DNA from: Chryseobacterium takakiae
GTDB lineage: Bacteria > Bacteroidota > Bacteroidia > Flavobacteriales > Weeksellaceae
Direction: 5' to 3'
NCBI RefSeq assembly: GCF_900129385.1
Contig: NZ_FQVO01000014.1
Location: 23,473-87,472 of the forward strand
Length of the DNA: 64,000 bases
The notes below the pieces were generated by a model. The model saw nothing but the letters and a program-made list of their open reading frames with translations, was not told the origin of the DNA and did no database searches. Below are positions 54,621 through 63,889 of the stretch, one piece after another. Each line of letters begins with the position of its first letter. Within the stretch, counting starts at the first letter, position 1. The position numbers and the translations under genes were made by a program.

Positions 54621-54729
54621 ATAAGCTTTATCAGATCAACTTGTTGATTAATCTTTGCTCCTTAATAGAACGGAATATTTTATAAAAAACTTTACGATAA
54701 TAAATTCCACAATGTTTAAAAAGGATTCA

Positions 54730-55410
54730 TCACAGCAAACGAAATCTCTGAATCTGAAATCTTTCTTTAATACTGAAAATGGAAATATTTAAAAATAGTA
54801 AAAATCCAAAAATTATATAGTAAGCTCCTTTAGGAAGTTTAGAAAAGTTATCGAACATTGTTTGATAATATTGTCTGTTGATAAAATCATAAGTTTCGTC
54901 AGTAAAGGTCGATTCGTGATAATCCATGATAACATCATTACAAAGAAGACATTCTATTTCTTCATATTTTTCCGCTTTGGGATCAATGTAATTTACCGTG
55001 GCAAATAAATGTCCTGTCTTTTCCAAATCCAAGGCATACGTCTCCTGTTTTGCAATCGCCATATCATTTAATAAAGAAACAAAGTCACCGTACGTATTAT
55101 TGTTGTTTAAAATAAATTCTATTCCGGTATCTTTTTCATTACGTTTTTGAAGTGCTTTAATTTCCGAAACATAGAATTTTGAATTTTCTTTAGCTTTTGA
55201 AGGATCAACCTTTATTTTCTTGTAATCCCAGTTTCGTAACGGCTCAAAACTGCCAAAACCTGGTTCTTTATCGTCATGAAATTTTGCAGGCAATCCAATA
55301 TCTACAACATTATAAACTGTGCTGTCAATGTACGGATTGATATAATACCAAAATAAAACCGGTACAATCAAGGCACTGATAAGTCCCGGATAATAATAGA
55401 TCTTTTTCAT
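54730..55410 (-). CDS. Membrane protein of unknown function, paralog B
   Basis: 226 residues. N-terminal helix (YPGLISALIVPVLFWYYI) and C-terminal helix (YYIIFGFLLFLNISIFSIK). In between a soluble domain with LKALQKRNEKDTG-like IKALQKRNEKDTGIEFILNN and FVSLLNDMAIAKQETY. Paralog of the upstream gene with which it overlaps by four bases (ATGA), so a tandem pair. Not recognised; possibly a component working with the ABC transporter nearby. Confidence 0.55.
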   Translation of the reverse strand: MKKIYYYPGLISALIVPVLFWYYINPYIDSTVYNVVDIGLPAKFHDDKEPGFGSFEPLRNWDYKKIKVDPSKAKENSKFYVSEIKALQKRNEKDTGIEFILNNNNTYGDFVSLLNDMAIAKQETYALDLEKTGHLFATVNYIDPKAEKYEEIECLLCNDVIMDYHESTFTDETYDFINRQYYQTMFDNFSKLPKGAYYIIFGFLLFLNISIFSIKERFQIQRFRLL

Positions 55411-56045
55411 GCAAATGTTTTTTTGAGTTGAAGATTTTCTTTAATACTGAACATGGAAATATTTAAGAACAGTAAAAAACCAAAAATGATGTAATACGTT
55501 TGTTGAGGAACATGATTGATAAATGTCTCAGGCTTAAGAAAATTCAATGCGGTTTTCTCTTGATCATATTCGCCTCCTACAATACCTCCACAAATAGATT
55601 CCCGCTCTACAGCATTCGGATCTTTGTACATATGAACGGCAAAAAAATGATTGGTTTTTTCCACATCTACTCCGTAGGCTTCCTGCTTTGCCAGCTTCAT
55701 CGCATCAATTAAGGCGACAAAATCCTGATAATTGTTTTTATCCCCGATTACAAATTCAATCCCGGTTTCTTTTTCATTTCTTGCCTGGAGCTTTTTCAAT
55801 TCAGAAACATAGTATTGTTGATTTTGCAGGGCCGTATTGGGCTGTACAATGATTTTTTTATAATTCCATTTTCGGTAAGGTTCAAAAGTATTGAGAGAAT
55901 TTTCCATTCCTTTCTTTACTTTTGCGGGAAGTCCCAGATCCATCACAGTATATGGTTCATGTGTTCTCTGGCTCCCGTAAAACCAAAACAAGACCGGTAT
56001 CAGTAAAGCACTGATGAGTCCCGGAACGTAATATATTCTTTTCAT
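55407..56045 (-). CDS. Membrane protein of unknown function, paralog A
   Basis: 212 residues from ATG 56045 (MKRIYYVPGLISALLIPVLF). Same plan as paralog B: two membrane helices at the ends, soluble domain with LKKLQARNEKETGIEFVI and FVALIDAMKLAKQEAY, and C-terminal YYIIFGFLLFLNISMFSIKE. Pair likely arose by duplication. A hairpin separates it from the ABC permease gene. Confidence 0.55.
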   Translation of the reverse strand: MKRIYYVPGLISALLIPVLFWFYGSQRTHEPYTVMDLGLPAKVKKGMENSLNTFEPYRKWNYKKIIVQPNTALQNQQYYVSELKKLQARNEKETGIEFVIGDKNNYQDFVALIDAMKLAKQEAYGVDVEKTNHFFAVHMYKDPNAVERESICGGIVGGEYDQEKTALNFLKPETFINHVPQQTYYIIFGFLLFLNISMFSIKENLQLKKTFA

Positions 56046-56079
56046 GGGATTAATTTTCATTAAATATAAAGAAAACTTC

Positions 56080-56119
56080 AGTAAAAATAAAAAAGTGACC
56101 CGAAAAACGAATCACTTTA
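56080..56119 (-). terminator. Terminator after the ABC permease
   Basis: Arms AAAGTGA and TCACTTT (minus strand), followed by TTTTATTTTTAC. Confidence 0.6.
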
Positions 56120-56192
56120 CTATGTAATAAATAAAATTCTAACTCTAAACTCTAGACTTTGAACCTTGAATTCTGAATCTTGAATAAGAGAA

Positions 56193-57038
56193 TTACCAGT
56201 CTCTTTTTCTTAAAATCCAGTATGAGCCGATGATAAAGATGCCGCACCAAACCAGACAGGCAATCATGCTTTCCGTAGGATAGTGGAATTCATATTTCAT
56301 TCCCATCATTTTCGCCATATTGAGTCTCATAAGAGGGCTTGGAATCAGGCTGGACATACTTTCCAAAGGAAGAAGGTGCGATATAAAAAAGTCATTCTGA
56401 AGCACCTCATTTCTTTGAGCTTCCTGAAGGCCACGCACTTTCATAAAAACTTCTACACCTGATAAAATACCTTCAGCCACCCAGAATACAAAAAGTGCAA
56501 GAAAAACAAAAACAGATTTTCTCAGCAACACAGAAAGAAACATCAGGAAACAAAAGAATGTAAACAATTTTACAAAATAATTTCCGATAAAGAAAATTTC
56601 TTCAAAAACCTTCGCAGATTCCGTAGTATTGGAATATTTATACCCCAGAAACATCGTGATCGCGAAAACAATTATCGTAGAAACAATAGTAAAAATACTG
56701 ATGGTCAGTAATTTTGAAGAGATAAATTCTTTTCTGCTCAATCCGTCGATGGTATTCTGCTTAAACATCCGGTTGCTGAATTCCTGTGAAATTGAAAAAA
56801 CAATGATTAAACCTAAGAAAATCTTCAGTAAAGCAACAATATACGTTGTGAAATTCCAGATCTCAGGGAAATTATAAATTCCCTGCTCTTTTAAATTGAT
56901 CTTTCCTCCGAAAAGATCAAAATCTACCAGTCCGATAAAGAGCAATGCAATAAGAATCGCAAAATACAGGATCGTAAAAATCTTGAATGGTCTGTAATTC
57001 AGATTTTTATAATATTCGAGTTTTAATAATTTGATCAT
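56193..57038 (-). CDS. ABC transporter permease (ABC-2 type)
   Basis: 281 residues with six or so membrane helices (FKIFTILYFAILIALLFIGL, ISIFTIVSTIIVFAITMFLG, VFLALFVFWVAEGILS). Starts 2 bases after the ATPase gene ends. An ABC-2-type exporter permease, probably of the antimicrobial-peptide or lipid class; substrate unknown. Confidence 0.75.
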   Translation of the reverse strand: MIKLLKLEYYKNLNYRPFKIFTILYFAILIALLFIGLVDFDLFGGKINLKEQGIYNFPEIWNFTTYIVALLKIFLGLIIVFSISQEFSNRMFKQNTIDGLSRKEFISSKLLTISIFTIVSTIIVFAITMFLGYKYSNTTESAKVFEEIFFIGNYFVKLFTFFCFLMFLSVLLRKSVFVFLALFVFWVAEGILSGVEVFMKVRGLQEAQRNEVLQNDFFISHLLPLESMSSLIPSPLMRLNMAKMMGMKYEFHYPTESMIACLVWCGIFIIGSYWILRKRDW

Positions 57039-57040
57039 GA

Positions 57041-57943
57041 TTAATTGGTGTTTTTTACAAGTTCAAGAAATTGAGATTCAAGAGACATTTTTTTCTTCGT
57101 TAAATGAGAAAGGAATATGCCCTGCTCAGCAAGTTTTTGATTCAGGGATGATGCTGAAATAGATGCATCGTCACGGATCTGGGCCTTCAGGATGTCCCCA
57201 TCATGATTCACAGAAGTAAACCACCCCAACGAATTCAGTGCATTCAAAAGCAATGTATTGTTGTCTGCTTTCAGTTCAAAGTACCCGTTGTTGGCTGTCA
57301 TTTCATCCACCCTTCCGCAGTAGATAGAATTTCCTTCCTTCAGTACAATCACATGGCTGCATATTTTTTCGATCTCATCAAGTAAATGGCTTGCAATAAT
57401 AATGGTAATTCCCTGTTTTGCAATATTGCTGATGATTTCACGGATCTGGATAATTCCTTCGGGGTCAAGACCGTTGGTTGGCTCGTCCAGGATCATTACT
57501 TCCGGATTATTCAGCATCGCAGAAGCAATGGCGAGACGCTGTTTCATTCCCAATGAAAAAGTTTTGAAAGCATCCTTTTTTCTTTCCAAAAGACCTACTG
57601 TCTGAAGAACTTCATCAATTCTGCTGTAAGGAGTGCCTTTAATTTCAGCAACTATTTTCAGATTTGTTTCCGCACTCAGGTACGGGTAAAAGTTGGGCTG
57701 CTCGATAATGGCACCTATTTTTTTGAGTGTGTCCGGATCAGTTCCTTTTTTCCCAAACCAATACCAGTCGCCGCTTGTGGGGTTAATGGTGGAGAGAAGC
57801 ATTCCGAAGGTGGTAGACTTTCCGCTTCCGTTGGGGCCGAGTAGACCGTACACATTCCCTTTTTCTACATCAAAAGAAATATTGTTGACTACAACTCTTT
57901 TGAATTTTTTAGTAAGATTCTTTACTGACAGAATTTTTTCCAT
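57041..57943 (-). CDS. ABC transporter ATP-binding protein
   Basis: 300 residues. Walker A GLLGPNGSGKSTTFGMLL, signature FSLGMKQRLAIAS, Walker B VMILDEPTNGLDPEGI, H-loop ASHLLDEIEKIC. A bacitracin-type ABC-2 ATPase with a C-terminal regulatory part. Operon with the permease (2-bp gap). Confidence 0.85.
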   Translation of the reverse strand: MEKILSVKNLTKKFKRVVVNNISFDVEKGNVYGLLGPNGSGKSTTFGMLLSTINPTSGDWYWFGKKGTDPDTLKKIGAIIEQPNFYPYLSAETNLKIVAEIKGTPYSRIDEVLQTVGLLERKKDAFKTFSLGMKQRLAIASAMLNNPEVMILDEPTNGLDPEGIIQIREIISNIAKQGITIIIASHLLDEIEKICSHVIVLKEGNSIYCGRVDEMTANNGYFELKADNNTLLLNALNSLGWFTSVNHDGDILKAQIRDDASISASSLNQKLAEQGIFLSHLTKKKMSLESQFLELVKNTN

Positions 57944-58262
57944 GTAATTTGTTTTACATAGTAGTAGTCTTTATAAAAAATAAATTGTTACAGTTTTATC
58001 GAAAAATCAATTTAAATTTAATTTCAAATACGCTATTTTTGGTATTAAATCTGTTTACATAATTTTAAATTAACGACAAACCGAAATAATTTAACATATT
58101 GAATTCAAAAAGTTATTCATCATTTTATGATCTATAAAACATAATAAAAATCAAAGATTTTAGACCTTATGGATTCTTTTTTCATTGTGAATTATACTTT
58201 ATATATTATTTAAATCTCTTGTGTCTTTTGTGGTTAATAAAATTTAGCATTAATAGAATCTT
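57944..58262. other. 319-bp divergent intergenic region
   Basis: AT-rich DNA between the ABC operon and the AAA ATPase. It holds a TATTTTTG box at 58034-58041 (far from both starts) and a CTCTTGTGTCTTTTGTGGTT stretch near 58216 of the kind repeated in flavobacteria. No gene is visible. Confidence 0.45.
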
Positions 58263-59633
58263 ATGAAATTAGTTGATTTGGCAAAAGAACTGAATGTTTC
58301 TGCGGAAGCAATAAAACAGTTTATTCAGGATTTCGATCTTGATCTTGTAGATTGTATCAGTACCAATTTTGAAATAAAAAAAGACTTTGAAAAGTTTGCC
58401 CGTGAAAACATTGAGTTTTTAAGGCTGTACGAAAAAGACCTCGATAAAACCAAAACCCTCGAACAGATCGCTGAAAAGATCAATCAGCCTAAAGAAAAGG
58501 TAGAGAAAGCAATCAAAGAATCAGATCCTAATATTTTCGATAACGGATTCTTTAAATCTTCGGTTTCCAGCTATGGAATTGATAACCGATTAGGAGGCAA
58601 TTATAAATTTGTGTATGATTATTTCGGACATAAAACAAGCCTGCAGAAAAGAGATTTTATCGGGTACAGGGATTTGTTTTTCCATATTTCCACTGTTCTG
58701 GAACCTTTCCTTAATCCGCAGCAGATCAAAGACTGGGGAATCAACAAGCCTACAGGAATTATTTTATACGGACCTCCGGGAAGCGGAAAAATTTTCTGGG
58801 CCAATAAAATTGCAGAAATTATAGGCTATCAGTTTAAGGAAGTAAAAAAGCATTACCTCGGAACCTCCTTTGTAGACGGAAACCAGACCAACTTCAATGA
58901 TTTTCTTGTTGCGATGATGAGGGAAGAAAAAGTCCTCCTGTTTATGGAAGATTTTGACGATATCATGATGGCCAGGAAAGCTGAAAACAACGTTGCTTCC
59001 TGTAATCTGGAAACCCAGGAAATCATTCTCCATTATATTTCAAAATTTGAACAGGAAGAGCTGCTGATGGTAGGTTCTGCCAACTCTGTTTCCGAAATAG
59101 ACGAAGAAATCCTGGCTCCGGGAAGATTCGATGTGATGATTCCTGTATTTCCGCCTAATCTTGCAGAAAGATCAGAAATAATCCTGTATGCGATGACGAA
59201 AAATCTGGAAAACGATTCTCTTTTATTTAAAATTCTGAAAAACAACAAAGCCGATAAAATTCCTTTCTGGCATGAGATTTCCGCCCAGATGAAAGTGTTC
59301 AGCAATACGATGCTCATTGATTTTACACAAAGCCTAAAGAAAAGAATTAAAAATCTGTATCAGAAAACAAGAAATGAACACCTTAAGATCGACCAGAACC
59401 TTTTGAAAGCCGCTTTGAGAGATGCGACAGGAAAACTAACGGCAGAATACCTGGATCAGATTGCAATATTTTTAAAAGATGTCATTGTTAATAATTTTGA
59501 TCAGTTCCAGAACAGGGTTAAAGATCTTAAATCTGAGCTTGATTCCTACCGGGTGGTGGAAGAACAGAGAAGAGTTATCGGATTTGCTCATAATGAGGAG
59601 AAAGATAAAACTCAAGGCGAAGACAAGGGATAA
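58263..59633 (+). CDS. AAA family ATPase with altered Walker A
   Basis: 456 residues. N-terminal helix-turn-helix-like IF2_N-type segment (VDLAKELNVSAEAIKQFI). The AAA core (about 145-330) has Walker A GPPGSGKIFWA with Ile where Thr/Ser normally follows the Lys, Walker B VLLFMEDFDDIM, sensor-1 MVGSANSVSEID, and arginine-finger-type APGRFDVMIPVFPPNLAERS. The tail is charged. The fold matches FtsH/Cdc48-type AAA, without a protease. The missing hydroxyl residue would weaken Mg2+ coordination. Located 40 bp before prfB. Confidence 0.7.
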   Translation: MKLVDLAKELNVSAEAIKQFIQDFDLDLVDCISTNFEIKKDFEKFARENIEFLRLYEKDLDKTKTLEQIAEKINQPKEKVEKAIKESDPNIFDNGFFKSSVSSYGIDNRLGGNYKFVYDYFGHKTSLQKRDFIGYRDLFFHISTVLEPFLNPQQIKDWGINKPTGIILYGPPGSGKIFWANKIAEIIGYQFKEVKKHYLGTSFVDGNQTNFNDFLVAMMREEKVLLFMEDFDDIMMARKAENNVASCNLETQEIILHYISKFEQEELLMVGSANSVSEIDEEILAPGRFDVMIPVFPPNLAERSEIILYAMTKNLENDSLLFKILKNNKADKIPFWHEISAQMKVFSNTMLIDFTQSLKKRIKNLYQKTRNEHLKIDQNLLKAALRDATGKLTAEYLDQIAIFLKDVIVNNFDQFQNRVKDLKSELDSYRVVEEQRRVIGFAHNEEKDKTQGEDKG

Positions 59634-59650
59634 AAGGAATAAAAATTTCT

Positions 59651-59658
59651 TATTTTTG
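59651..59658 (+). promoter_or_regulatory. -7 box (TATTTTTG) for prfB
   Basis: Perfect TAnnTTTG, 14 bases before the GTG. Confidence 0.5.
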
Positions 59659-59672
59659 CAAAAATAAAAATC

Positions 59673-60785
59673 GTGATCAACAACGACCAGATAAAAGAAA
59701 TTCAGTCAAGGATTGACGACCTCCATAAATATCTTCAAATTGATAAAAAGAAGATTGAAATTGCGAATGATGATGAAAAAACCGCAGCTCGGGAATTCTG
59801 GGACAACCCGAAAGAAGCTGAAGCATTTCTAAAGCAACTTCGTTCCAAGAAAAAATGGGTAGAAGCGTATGAAGAAATTTATACCCAGTTTGAGGATCTC
59901 CAGGTGTTGATGGATTTTGCCAGAGAAGATCCTGATTCTGAAAAAGAGCTTGATGAAACTTTTCCTCAGCTGGTAGAGAAGATCGAAGACCTTGAATTCA
60001 AAAATATGCTTTCCAATGAAGGCGATGAACTTTCTGCAGTATTGCAGATCACAGCCGGAGCCGGAGGAACCGAAAGCTGCGACTGGGCTTCCATGCTGAT
60101 GAGAATGTACACCATGTGGGCGGAAAAACAGGGCTATAAAATTCGCGAGCTGAACTTCCAGGAAGGCGATGTTGCAGGTGTAAAAACGGTAACGCTTGAA
60201 ATTGACGGCGAATTTGCATTCGGGTATCTTCGCGGCGAAAACGGAGTGCACCGACTGGTAAGAATTTCTCCTTTTGACTCCAATGCCAAAAGACATACGA
60301 GTTTCGTTTCGGTGTATGTCTATCCTTTGGTAGATGATACGATAGAAATCAACATCAATCCGGCGGATATTTCCTTTGAAACGATGAGGTCTTCCGGAGC
60401 AGGAGGGCAGAACGTAAACAAGGTGGAAACTGCCGTACGTCTCCGTCACGCGCCTACAGGAATTATCATTGAAAACTCCGAATCCCGTTCCCAGCTTCAA
60501 AATAAAGAGAAAGCGATGCAGTTGCTTCGTTCCAGATTATATGAAATGGAGCTGGAAGAGAGAATGAAAGCCCGAAATGAAATCGAAGCCAACAAAATGA
60601 AAATCGAGTGGGGAAGCCAGATCAGAAATTACGTGATGCATCCTTATAAACTGGTAAAAGATGTGCGTTCCGGATACGAAACTTCGGATGTAGATTCGGT
60701 AATGAACGGAAATCTTACGCCATTCCTGAAAGCTTTTCTCATGGCCGATGGAACCGCTGTTTCAGATGATGATATGGACTTGTAA
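59673..60785 (+). CDS. prfB: Peptide chain release factor 2
   Basis: 370 residues from a GTG at 59673. Terminates translation at UGA and UAA. SPF-type stop-recognition motif in [15 protein letters not shown] motif in [18 protein letters not shown]. There is no in-frame UGA near codon 25 ([10 protein letters not shown]), so this gene does not use the programmed +1 frameshift found in many prfB genes. Full-length domains throughout. Confidence 0.92.
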   Translation: MINNDQIKEIQSRIDDLHKYLQIDKKKIEIANDDEKTAAREFWDNPKEAEAFLKQLRSKKKWVEAYEEIYTQFEDLQVLMDFAREDPDSEKELDETFPQLVEKIEDLEFKNMLSNEGDELSAVLQITAGAGGTESCDWASMLMRMYTMWAEKQGYKIRELNFQEGDVAGVKTVTLEIDGEFAFGYLRGENGVHRLVRISPFDSNAKRHTSFVSVYVYPLVDDTIEININPADISFETMRSSGAGGQNVNKVETAVRLRHAPTGIIIENSESRSQLQNKEKAMQLLRSRLYEMELEERMKARNEIEANKMKIEWGSQIRNYVMHPYKLVKDVRSGYETSDVDSVMNGNLTPFLKAFLMADGTAVSDDDMDL

Positions 60786-60845
60786 AACAATGTTTAATTT
60801 TCGTTAAAATCTTATAATAAATTTCGGAATGACGTTTATTAATCC

Positions 60846-60853
60846 TATTTTTG
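60846..60853 (+). promoter_or_regulatory. -7 box (TATTTTTG) for the DedA gene
   Basis: Perfect TAnnTTTG, 16 bases before the ATG at 60870. Confidence 0.5.
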
Positions 60854-60869
60854 TTACTTATCAAAACGT

Positions 60870-61577
60870 ATGGAAGATTTCAATAGTTGGAAAGATTTAT
60901 TAAATCCGGAGTTTTATATAAAGCTTGGCGGATTTTGGCTTATTCTGTTTATTATTTTTGCTGAAACAGGGCTTTTTGTAGGCTTTTTTTTACCGGGAGA
61001 CTCACTCCTTTTTGTTTCGGGAATTTATGCGGTTAGAATTGTTTCAGAGACTTTTGGATCAACGGGAAGCGATCTTTTAGATACAACTATTTTAGCTTCT
61101 TCTGTAGCGCTTGCTGCAATCATAGGAAATGAAGTAGGGTATTATTTCGGAAGAAAGGCAGGATCTGCCTTGTATAAGAAACAGGACACGTGGTTATTTA
61201 AAAAGAAATACCTGTATCAGGCACACAATTTCTTTGAAAAAAATGGGGCATTGGCGATCATCATGGCCAGATTTCTTCCGGTAGTAAGAACTTTCACACC
61301 GATTGTTGCCGGAATTGTAAAAATGGATAAAAAAGCCTTTTTAAGAGACAATATTATTGGAGCGATTTTATGGTCATTCCTTTTGATTTTTGCAGGACAT
61401 TATTTAGATAAACTTTTTCAGGAAGAATTTGGAATTGATCTTAAGACAAAGCTTGAACTGATAATTATCGTTATTGTTCTGATTACAACAGTACCGGTAA
61501 TCCTAAAGTTTTTATTCGGCAAAAAAGAAGATTTTTCAAAATATGAAAATTATAAATTTGATGAAGACGAGGAATAA
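60870..61577 (+). CDS. DedA family membrane protein
   Basis: 235 residues. Five or six membrane helices (LGGFWLILFIIFAETGLFVG, IVGAILWSFLLIFAGHYL-like). GFFLPGDSLLFVSG and the FFEKNGALAIIMARFLPVVR loop are DedA signatures; the charged residues hold the proposed proton or lipid-handling site. Functions include membrane homeostasis and undecaprenyl-phosphate flipping in related proteins; substrate here unknown. Confidence 0.85.
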   Translation: MEDFNSWKDLLNPEFYIKLGGFWLILFIIFAETGLFVGFFLPGDSLLFVSGIYAVRIVSETFGSTGSDLLDTTILASSVALAAIIGNEVGYYFGRKAGSALYKKQDTWLFKKKYLYQAHNFFEKNGALAIIMARFLPVVRTFTPIVAGIVKMDKKAFLRDNIIGAILWSFLLIFAGHYLDKLFQEEFGIDLKTKLELIIIVIVLITTVPVILKFLFGKKEDFSKYENYKFDEDEE

Positions 61578-61596
61578 AATTTAACTTAAATAATAC

Positions 61597-61627
61597 AAGC
61601 CTGCTCAAAATGCGGGCTTTTTTTATA
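61597..61627. terminator. Terminator between DedA and the hydrolase
   Basis: Arms AAGCCTGC and GCGGGCTT with T7. Confidence 0.75.
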
Positions 61628-61733
61628 GATCAGGCTTTAAAATCTGAAAGCTTGCGAAAATAAAAATAAATTTCAAAACAAGCCTTCGTTGTCTTCAACA
61701 AACAACCATCAACCAATAACAATTACTCATTGC

Positions 61734-62603
61734 TCATGATCTTATCCATTCCAGAATATTAGGATAAATCAGCGTGTCTCTTTTTTTCTTGTTAAAAAAT
61801 CTCGGAGCATGGCCTGTATTTTTCATAAAAATGAGTTTGTGCGGAATATTCCGGGCGGTTAAAGCCGAATCCAGAGCCAGGCCCTGCTTTTTATTCACCA
61901 GGAAATCCTGGTTTCCCTGGAAGATCAGAGTAGGAACATCAGAAACATTGGCAATCGGGCTTGCTTTTTTGAATTCCTCCGAAATTTTTTTCCTGTGAAA
62001 TTTTTTCCCTACCACAGCCTGAACGGTTGGAGAAGAATATTTTGAATAAAACGACTTCAGATATTCCCCCGAATAAAAATCGGTGGGAGCACTCATGGAA
62101 ATAATTTTCCGGATCTGATCAGGATGCTGATATCCGTACAATAAAGCAAGATGGCCGCCTGCGCTTTCACCCAGAAGAATGTAATTGTCGGGCTGCAGTT
62201 CTGCCTTTCCCGCCAGGACGTTGAATTTTGAAATCACTGCATTGATATCTTCCAGCTGTTCCCGGTACGTAATTTTTTTTGATTTTGAAACCAGCCTGTA
62301 ATTCATATTGATGCTCGGAATATTGTTGTTAAAAAGCATTTTCTGAATGTGGATCATATGCTCTTTCTTGCCATGTTTCCAGGCACCTCCGTGAATTAAT
62401 AAGACAACCGGTGCATTTTCAGGATAATCCGAAGGAAGAAAAACATCCATTTTCTGCCTTTTATTTTCGCCGTACTTGAGATTGTATATTTTCTGTTCGT
62501 TATTCGTGCCTACCCAGACTCTGAATTTCGTATTACATGATTGTAATACAAAGCTGATTAATCCCAGAACGAAAAAATGATACTTTAAAACCAGCTTTTT
62601 CAT
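61734..62603 (-). CDS. Alpha/beta hydrolase lipoprotein (esterase-like)
   Basis: 289 residues with a lipoprotein signal (GLISFVLQSC, Cys about 23). An esterase-type core: HGGAWKHGKKEH as the oxyanion loop, nucleophile GESAGGHLALLYG, acid in FQGNQDFLVNKKQ and His in KNTGHAPRFF. An extracytoplasmic or periplasmic lipoprotein hydrolase; substrate unknown. Confidence 0.8.
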   Translation of the reverse strand: MKKLVLKYHFFVLGLISFVLQSCNTKFRVWVGTNNEQKIYNLKYGENKRQKMDVFLPSDYPENAPVVLLIHGGAWKHGKKEHMIHIQKMLFNNNIPSINMNYRLVSKSKKITYREQLEDINAVISKFNVLAGKAELQPDNYILLGESAGGHLALLYGYQHPDQIRKIISMSAPTDFYSGEYLKSFYSKYSSPTVQAVVGKKFHRKKISEEFKKASPIANVSDVPTLIFQGNQDFLVNKKQGLALDSALTARNIPHKLIFMKNTGHAPRFFNKKKRDTLIYPNILEWIRS

Positions 62604-62833
62604 AGATTAAAGGTACACAAAAATTAGATGAATTAAAAAGATGTTCTTCATCATGAATTTATTTTCACATCTTTTGCATGGAAGTTGATAAAGTATAAAC
62701 ATATTTGATGAATGGCTATATTTTAAATGAAGCTTTATTTTTTAAGATGTTCACCATCAGTTTTGATTAGAATTTAATGATAGTAATCTTTCTAAAACAG
62801 CAGTAAGTCATAGAGCAAGTCAAATTAAATAGT

Positions 62834-62841
62834 TATTTTTG
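62834..62841 (+). promoter_or_regulatory. -7 box (TATTTTTG) for the DUF808 gene
   Basis: Perfect TAnnTTTG, 33 bases before the ATG at 62875; it rules out the TTG at 62839 as start. Confidence 0.5.
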
Positions 62842-62874
62842 TCATTAACAATTATTAAAAAAATATTAAAATTT

Positions 62875-63765
62875 ATGGCATCTGGTTTCTTTGCTATTTT
62901 GGATGACATCGCAGCTCTGATGGACGATGTGGCGGTAACGAGTAAGATTGCGACTCAAAAAACGGCAGGAATTCTGGGAGATGACCTGGCAGTAAATGCC
63001 GAAAAGGCAACCGGGTTTCTTTCATCGCGCGAAATTCCGGTATTGTGGGCAATCACTAAAGGTTCTTTCATAAATAAACTGATTATTTTACCTGTCGTAT
63101 TTTTACTGAACTGGTTGTATCAACCCGCAATTAATTATATCCTGATCCTTGGAGGACTTTACCTGGCCTTTGAAGGTATGGAAAAAATTATTGAGTTTTT
63201 ATTCCACCGCGATAAAAAAGGCCATGAAGTAGAAGAGGAAATTGAAGCTACAAAGGGACAAAGCCCTGAAGAAATTGAAAAGGCTAAAGTAAAATCAGCC
63301 ATTACCACAGATTTTATTTTATCTATTGAGATCGTTATTATTGCGCTGGGTACCGTATTGGAAGAAAGTCATCCCTTCATTACACAAATTCTCGTAACAA
63401 GCCTTGTCGCATTTATCGCAACGGTTGGCGTGTACGGAATTGTTGCTTTAATCGTAAGAATGGATGATGCCGGATTCAGGTTAATCAAAAAAAGCAACGA
63501 CAAAGGATTTTTCGGAAAGCTGGGACATCTTTTGGTAAATGCTTTACCGATAGTTATTAAAGCATTGGGAATCATTGGTACCATCGCTCTGATTCTTGTT
63601 GCAGGAGGAATTTTTGCACACAGAATTGATTATTTTCACCATCTGTTTCCAACCTGGCCTTCCATTCTGAAAGAACTTGTTTTCGGGATCGGTGGAGGAT
63701 TGCTTGCCGTAGCTGTTTTCACAGCTGGAAAAGGAATTTATTCATTGTCCGCGAGCAAAAAATAG
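62875..63765 (+). CDS. DUF808 (YedI-like) membrane protein
   Basis: 296 residues from ATG 62875 (MASGFFAILDDIAALMDDVA, the family start). Several membrane helices (LIILPVVFLLNWLYQPAINY, FIATVGVYGIVALIVRM, IVIKALGIIGTIALILVAGG). DUF808 proteins are of unknown function. Single gene with a terminator. Confidence 0.85.
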   Translation: MASGFFAILDDIAALMDDVAVTSKIATQKTAGILGDDLAVNAEKATGFLSSREIPVLWAITKGSFINKLIILPVVFLLNWLYQPAINYILILGGLYLAFEGMEKIIEFLFHRDKKGHEVEEEIEATKGQSPEEIEKAKVKSAITTDFILSIEIVIIALGTVLEESHPFITQILVTSLVAFIATVGVYGIVALIVRMDDAGFRLIKKSNDKGFFGKLGHLLVNALPIVIKALGIIGTIALILVAGGIFAHRIDYFHHLFPTWPSILKELVFGIGGGLLAVAVFTAGKGIYSLSASKK

Positions 63766-63790
63766 GATTTTATAGATAATCGTTATAAAG

Positions 63791-63830
63791 TTCGAAGCCG
63801 TCTCATTTCACGATTCGGCTTCATTTTTTG
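63791..63830 (+). terminator. DUF808 terminator
   Basis: Arms GAAGCCG and CGGCTTC, then ATTTTTTG. Confidence 0.75.
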
Positions 63831-63889
63831 ATATTATTGTTATTCAAATTATTTTGGAAATTTTCTTTGCGATCATTGAAAATGGCTTA

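Noticed and set aside
59673..59800. Programmed frameshift in prfB
   Set aside because: The frame runs through the [10 protein letters not shown] region without an in-frame UGA.
59829..60500. 223-residue open frame opposite prfB
   Set aside because: Antisense shadow of a strongly conserved gene.
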